Made by a program: the position numbers and the translations under genes. Below are positions 60,591-64,000 of a DNA stretch of 64,000 bases, in pieces (position 1 is the first letter of the stretch; each line of letters begins with the position of its first letter). The notes below the pieces were generated by a model. It was given only the letters and a program-made list of their open reading frames with translations. It had not been told where the DNA came from and did no database searches. The DNA lies in NCBI RefSeq assembly GCF_030818575.1, contig NZ_JAUTAL010000001.1:3844001-3908000 (forward strand), given 5' to 3'. This DNA is from Chryseobacterium camelliae. GTDB taxonomy: Bacteria; Bacteroidota; Bacteroidia; Flavobacteriales; Weeksellaceae.

Positions 60591-61531
60591 CAGAACAGAT
60601 CTTTTCTGAAGTTAATGTTGTACAGGCCTGAACGGATCCCTCGAAAATCTGTGATGAGGTCTTTTGCTATCATCAGCCATTTTCTGGGTGCCGGGGCATT
60701 GGCAATTTCGAAACTGCGGTGTGTCCGGGCAATATGTTTCTTTACATTTTCAGGGATGGAAGGTTCTTGTATGGCCCACTCATGAATCTCTTTCCAGAGC
60801 AGTATTTTTGTGGAAGCAGGTTTGATAATGCCCGAATCTACTTTTGTGATCCTGTTTTCTTCGTGTACTCCTCTTACGGCTACCGCCTGGTCCAGAATTC
60901 CCGGATAGAGATCCAGATAATAAGATAGACGGAACAGGAATTCCGTGTCCTGATGAAGCCTTAGATGTACTTTAAAAAAATCTTGCATCTTTTTAAGGGA
61001 TTCTTTCCTGATCGTAAGGGTGTCAAGGTGGATAAGACCAAATGATCCCTTCATATTGAGTTGTCCTTCAAAGACATCTTTAGGCGAATGCTTTTGATAT
61101 ACAGTAGTCAGGCGGTCTTCAAATATGCTGTAATATTGAGCTTTTGCCCGTTCTGAATAGTAATGGACACCCAAAGCACCATAAACCCCTTCCACTTCGT
61201 TGTTTTTGAAGATTTCCCTTTCAGCATCGAAACGGTTCGGCAGGTAATAGTCATCTGCATCCAGAAATGCGACCAAATCTCCGGAGGCTTTTTCAAGGCC
61301 AAGATTTCGGGTAGCGCCTGCACCATGGTTTCCTTTGTCCGGATGCTGGAACAGTTGTACTTTTTCATATTTAGAAGCGAGTAATCTGCATACCTCCAGT
61401 GCATTATCCGGAGACCGGTCTTCTATAAGAAGAACTTCACAGACATCATCGAACTGCAAGGCCGATTCTACAGCCTGTGTTACATATTTTTCGGCATTAT
61501 ATACCGGAATAATAACTGAAATTTTCATCAT
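60590..61531 (-). CDS. GT2 glycosyltransferase (paralog 1)
   Basis: 313 aa. GT-A fold, inverting: ISVIIPVYNAEKYVTQAVESAL (4-25), LLIEDRSPDNALEVC (34-48), HGAGATRNLGLEKASGDLVAFLDADDYYLPNRFDAE (about 69-104; DADD binds the nucleotide-sugar metal), and LHQDTEFLFRLSYY near 215 with the base candidate. The gene at 62591-63538 is a close paralog with the same motifs in the same places (LPNRFDAE, HQDSDFIVRLAYH). Overlaps neighbours by 1 nt and 4 nt (ATGA), so the cluster is translationally coupled. Confidence 0.92.
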   Translation of the reverse strand: MMKISVIIPVYNAEKYVTQAVESALQFDDVCEVLLIEDRSPDNALEVCRLLASKYEKVQLFQHPDKGNHGAGATRNLGLEKASGDLVAFLDADDYYLPNRFDAEREIFKNNEVEGVYGALGVHYYSERAKAQYYSIFEDRLTTVYQKHSPKDVFEGQLNMKGSFGLIHLDTLTIRKESLKKMQDFFKVHLRLHQDTEFLFRLSYYLDLYPGILDQAVAVRGVHEENRITKVDSGIIKPASTKILLWKEIHEWAIQEPSIPENVKKHIARTHRSFEIANAPAPRKWLMIAKDLITDFRGIRSGLYNINFRKDLF

Positions 61532-62598
61532 GGCCTGAATTTTACGCTTCTGTGTTCTGCTTGTAAATAAATTAACTGATCGTTCTGTATGCTTTTATTG
61601 ACATTTTTTACCACCGCTTCCGGACTGAGGTAGTCATTATAGTAATCCAGTACATGCCGTTTCATAGAAGAAATTTCATTTTCAGAATAATTGAATATTT
61701 CATCGGCAAGAATGGCTTTCAAATGATCCAGATGCTCAAAAATGACGGCATTAATGCCATGTTTCAAATGAGGGTACATCACCTCTGCATATTCCTTCTG
61801 TATCAGGGGAATAGTTCCTACGGACATGGCTTCGATCACATTATGGCACAGAGGCATCACCACACCGGGACAGCAGAGATAAAAATTGAAGTAGGAGAGC
61901 AATTCTCTTACCTCTTCCATAGGAATCTGATATTGGTCTTTAATGGCAAAAACATATTTCCTATCAAGGAAATCCCCAGAATCTGTAATGTCTTTTTTGC
62001 CTGTAATAGAAACGAAAGATTTCTGTTTCCTGAAGAAATTCAGCAGGTCAATCCGTGTTGCAACGGAAAAGGTTGTTTTTTTAATGGCCAGATAAGCTTT
62101 AGGATCAAAATTCCCGTAGCAGAAGACTGCGTTGAGACGTTTTTTGCCGGTATCAATTTCCTGGCTCCACAGTCCTTTGTGATACATGAAAGGATGGAAG
62201 CTCATAGGCACATGAAAAACATTCTCTTCCCTGTTTTTTAATGCAAAATAGGATTTAAAATAATCAGGGCTCAGCATATCCTGTGTAAGCTCGACGACAT
62301 GATCTGGCATATTTTTTTTCCGGATGCTCAAAAAGTGCTTCTCTCTCACCATTAATCCCAAATACCGGTCTTTATTCCTGAGGTTTCTGAACTTGGCAAA
62401 ATCCATAGGATAATAGATGCTATAGCCTGAAAGTTTATACATTTTGACCAGAAGGTAAAAAAAGCGATGATACAGGTTCGGATTAGGACAGGTGATAAGC
62501 AAAGCGTTTGTATTTTTAGGCGGTATATACAACCATGCCCTCGCAAATGCGGCTGCATCACTAACAAGGGTTTTTATCCTATTGAATATTCTAAGCAT
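61528..62598 (-). CDS. GT-B-like glycosyltransferase
   Basis: 356 aa. No GT-A motif. C-terminal half has FAIKDQYQIPMEEVRELLSYFNFYLCCPGVVMPLCHNVIEAMSVGTIPLIQKEYAEVMYPHLKHGINAVIFEHLDHLKAIL (about 217-296), the arrangement of GT-B enzymes with a CHNVIEAMSVG motif like the E-x7-E/nucleotide-binding region; the N-terminal half carries ALLITCPNPNLYHRFFYLL. No named family is certain. It sits between the two paralogous GT2 genes and overlaps both (8 nt and 4 nt). Confidence 0.75.
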   Translation of the reverse strand: MLRIFNRIKTLVSDAAAFARAWLYIPPKNTNALLITCPNPNLYHRFFYLLVKMYKLSGYSIYYPMDFAKFRNLRNKDRYLGLMVREKHFLSIRKKNMPDHVVELTQDMLSPDYFKSYFALKNREENVFHVPMSFHPFMYHKGLWSQEIDTGKKRLNAVFCYGNFDPKAYLAIKKTTFSVATRIDLLNFFRKQKSFVSITGKKDITDSGDFLDRKYVFAIKDQYQIPMEEVRELLSYFNFYLCCPGVVMPLCHNVIEAMSVGTIPLIQKEYAEVMYPHLKHGINAVIFEHLDHLKAILADEIFNYSENEISSMKRHVLDYYNDYLSPEAVVKNVNKSIQNDQLIYLQAEHRSVKFRP

Positions 62599-63538
62599 TA
62601 TGATGTCTGGTTAAAGCATGAAAACGGTATCTGGTCTTTAATATAAGCGGATTGAATACAGCAGCGGCAAAATAGGACATCCATTTATGCAGTCCTTTCT
62701 GGTTGGCTATTTTGAAGCTGAGGTAATTTAGTTTTATAGCCTGCATACAGTCCTGATCCAATGGCTGTTCCCTGCTCCAGTGATAGAGTGACTGGTGAAG
62801 CAGAAAATTATTTTTGTAAAAGCTGGTAGAGTACAATTTTATTTTTGTAATTCTGTTATCGTCATGAACACCCCTTATTGCAACGGCCTTGTCGATAATT
62901 CCTGATTTCAGATGGCAATGGTAAGCCAATCGTACAATGAAATCCGAATCCTGATGAACACGGAGAAGCGGATTAAAATAAAGATTATTTTTGATAAGGG
63001 ATGATTTCCTTACCGTTAAACCGTTCAGGTGAAAAAATGTACCGAAGGTTTTCGGTGTTAATCCTAAAAGTCCTCTGAAAACCTCTCTGCCTTCTGCAGG
63101 AAAATGAACCGTAGTAAGCGAAACATTCTTAAATTTATTCTGAAATTCCTCCTGTCCTTTCCTAGAAAGAAACGCTACGCCTACGGCACCGAAAACACCC
63201 TCCGTCAGGGAGTCTGCGAGTAGTTGCCGTTCAGCATCAAAACGGTTGGGAAGGTAATGGTCATCAGCATCCAAAAAGGCGATGAATTCACTTCCTGCTT
63301 TTTCTATGCCTAAATTTCTTGTTGCTCCGGCTCCGTGATTTTCATGGTCGGGATGCTGGAACACTTTCACTTTAGCATTTTCAGAAGCGAGCCTGTTGCA
63401 TATTTCCAGTGAGTTGTCCTGAGACTTATCTTCTGCCAAAATAACTTCTTTAACCTCATTAAACTGTAGGGCAGAATGAACTGCTTTTTCAAGGAATGAA
63501 GAAGCATTATATACTGGAATGATAACTGATATATTCAT
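62591..63538 (-). CDS. GT2 glycosyltransferase (paralog 2)
   Basis: 315 aa. Paralog of the gene at 60590-61531, motifs NISVIIPVYNASSFLEKAVHSAL, ILAEDKSQDNSLEIC, HGAGATRNLGIEKAGSEFIAFLDADDHYLPNRFDAE and VHQDSDFIVRLAYH. The two copies share most residues in the GT-A half and differ more in the C-terminal acceptor part, as expected if they add different linkages. Overlaps the GT-D gene by 4 nt (ATGA) and the GT-B gene by 8 nt. Confidence 0.92.
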   Translation of the reverse strand: MNISVIIPVYNASSFLEKAVHSALQFNEVKEVILAEDKSQDNSLEICNRLASENAKVKVFQHPDHENHGAGATRNLGIEKAGSEFIAFLDADDHYLPNRFDAERQLLADSLTEGVFGAVGVAFLSRKGQEEFQNKFKNVSLTTVHFPAEGREVFRGLLGLTPKTFGTFFHLNGLTVRKSSLIKNNLYFNPLLRVHQDSDFIVRLAYHCHLKSGIIDKAVAIRGVHDDNRITKIKLYSTSFYKNNFLLHQSLYHWSREQPLDQDCMQAIKLNYLSFKIANQKGLHKWMSYFAAAVFNPLILKTRYRFHALTRHHNA

Positions 63539-64000
63539 GCTGATCCGGGAATTTGTAGTATGATACTCTTGATATAGCCTTCTGCATATTTCTGTGGGAT
63601 ATCAAATGATTCCTGCTGCTCTGCTTCATTAACGTAACGTCCCGGTATGGAAATCTTCTCAGTTGCTTTTCTCAGGAACCACATATATTCTATATCAATA
63701 TGTCCTATGTCAACGGCCCAGAGGCCTGCTTTGGCAAGGTCGTAACACAGAATGGTCGCGGTAGGGCCAAGTGCTGCCAGGATCAGCTTATTTTGTCCAT
63801 ACCGTTGGGCTGCCTCGTAGATCTCTTCGTAAACGCGGAAAGCGTTCTTTTCGGGACACAGGATCCGCTCGATAGATTTTGCATTACTAAACAGGTCATT
63901 TCCAACCCCCAATCTGGAGTATCTTCCCTCTATGATCAGAATATCCTGATCATTCCAGATTTTTTTCAGGTTCCCAACTGTTTTTCTTACCCCGGTTTTC
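63535..64000 (-). CDS. GT-D fold glycosyltransferase (5' end outside window)
   Basis: The frame is open to the right edge (first full codon at 63999), giving 154 visible residues. It begins inside a GT-D core: KKIWNDQDILIIEGRYSRLGVGNDLFSNAKSIERILCPEKNAF, with the IEGxxSRxGxGNDL signature, then KLILAALGPTATILCYDLAKAG and AVDIGHIDIEYMWFLRKAT, and a C-terminal tail. This matches the DUF1792/GT-D family (SP_1767-like) found in surface-glycan and glycoprotein pathways. A TTG at 63912 is not the start, because the conserved motif lies upstream of it in the same frame. Confidence 0.9.
   Translation of the reverse strand, partial: KTGVRKTVGNLKKIWNDQDILIIEGRYSRLGVGNDLFSNAKSIERILCPEKNAFRVYEEIYEAAQRYGQNKLILAALGPTATILCYDLAKAGLWAVDIGHIDIEYMWFLRKATEKISIPGRYVNEAEQQESFDIPQKYAEGYIKSIILQIPGSA

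Overview
The window looks like chromosomal DNA of a flavobacterium close to Chryseobacterium (Bacteroidota, Weeksellaceae). The signs are: proteins ending in type IX secretion (T9SS) sorting domains of both types, the exosortase family XrtF with its partner, TonB-dependent receptors, DUF5689/DUF6702/DUF6146 proteins, a Rho factor with an Asn/Gln/His-rich insert, promoters of the TTG-N17-20-TAnnTTTG kind, and almost no Shine-Dalgarno sequences. No rRNA, tRNA, CRISPR array, insertion sequence or prophage was seen.

Layout. 1-5.4 kb: 3' end of rho, a Mn-type superoxide dismutase, and a two-gene unit for a fibre-like protein and a T9SS cargo. 5.4-12.3 kb: a small lipoprotein, a frameshifted secreted endonuclease/phosphatase, and a TonB-dependent receptor with a DUF5689 lipoprotein that together resemble a phosphate or nucleic-acid scavenging locus. 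12.3-15.3 kb: a unit of sugar kinase (AmgK-like), stand-alone RapZ C-terminal domain, MurU-like nucleotidyltransferase and LOG protein, probably cell-wall sugar salvage. 15.3-16.3 kb: exosortase XrtF and its associated membrane protein. 16.4-25 kb: cation efflux, asd, a small membrane protein, a second TonB receptor, and nitroreductase-nadB-nadC. 25-36.5 kb: four large paralogous T9SS type B proteins in two pairs, with rnhA (frameshifted) and dnaB between the pairs. 36.6-47.7 kb: MFS carrier, lipoproteins, a GH3-type ligase, mfd, two related tandem lipoproteins and pth. 47.9-51.4 kb: beta-carbonic anhydrase, SulP transporter, small protein, second carbonic anhydrase: a likely bicarbonate/CO2 unit. 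52.4-64 kb: a surface-glycan cluster of GT2, GT4, GT-B-like, GT-C-like and GT-D glycosyltransferases, left-handed beta-helix and membrane acyltransferases and a methyltransferase, continuing past the right edge.

Three genes (endonuclease/phosphatase, rnhA, one GT2) carry single frameshifts whose correction restores conserved ends or active-site residues; sequencing error and real mutation cannot be told apart here. A second pattern is that many genes have a TAnnTTTG box whose last base lies 3 or 4 nt before the start codon, as expected for leaderless mRNAs. The candidates for less described biology are the AmgK/RapZ-C/MurU/LOG unit, the nuclease-receptor-DUF5689 locus, the XrtF pair with no visible target, the DnaB with an SSB-like acidic tip, and the paired T9SS adhesins.
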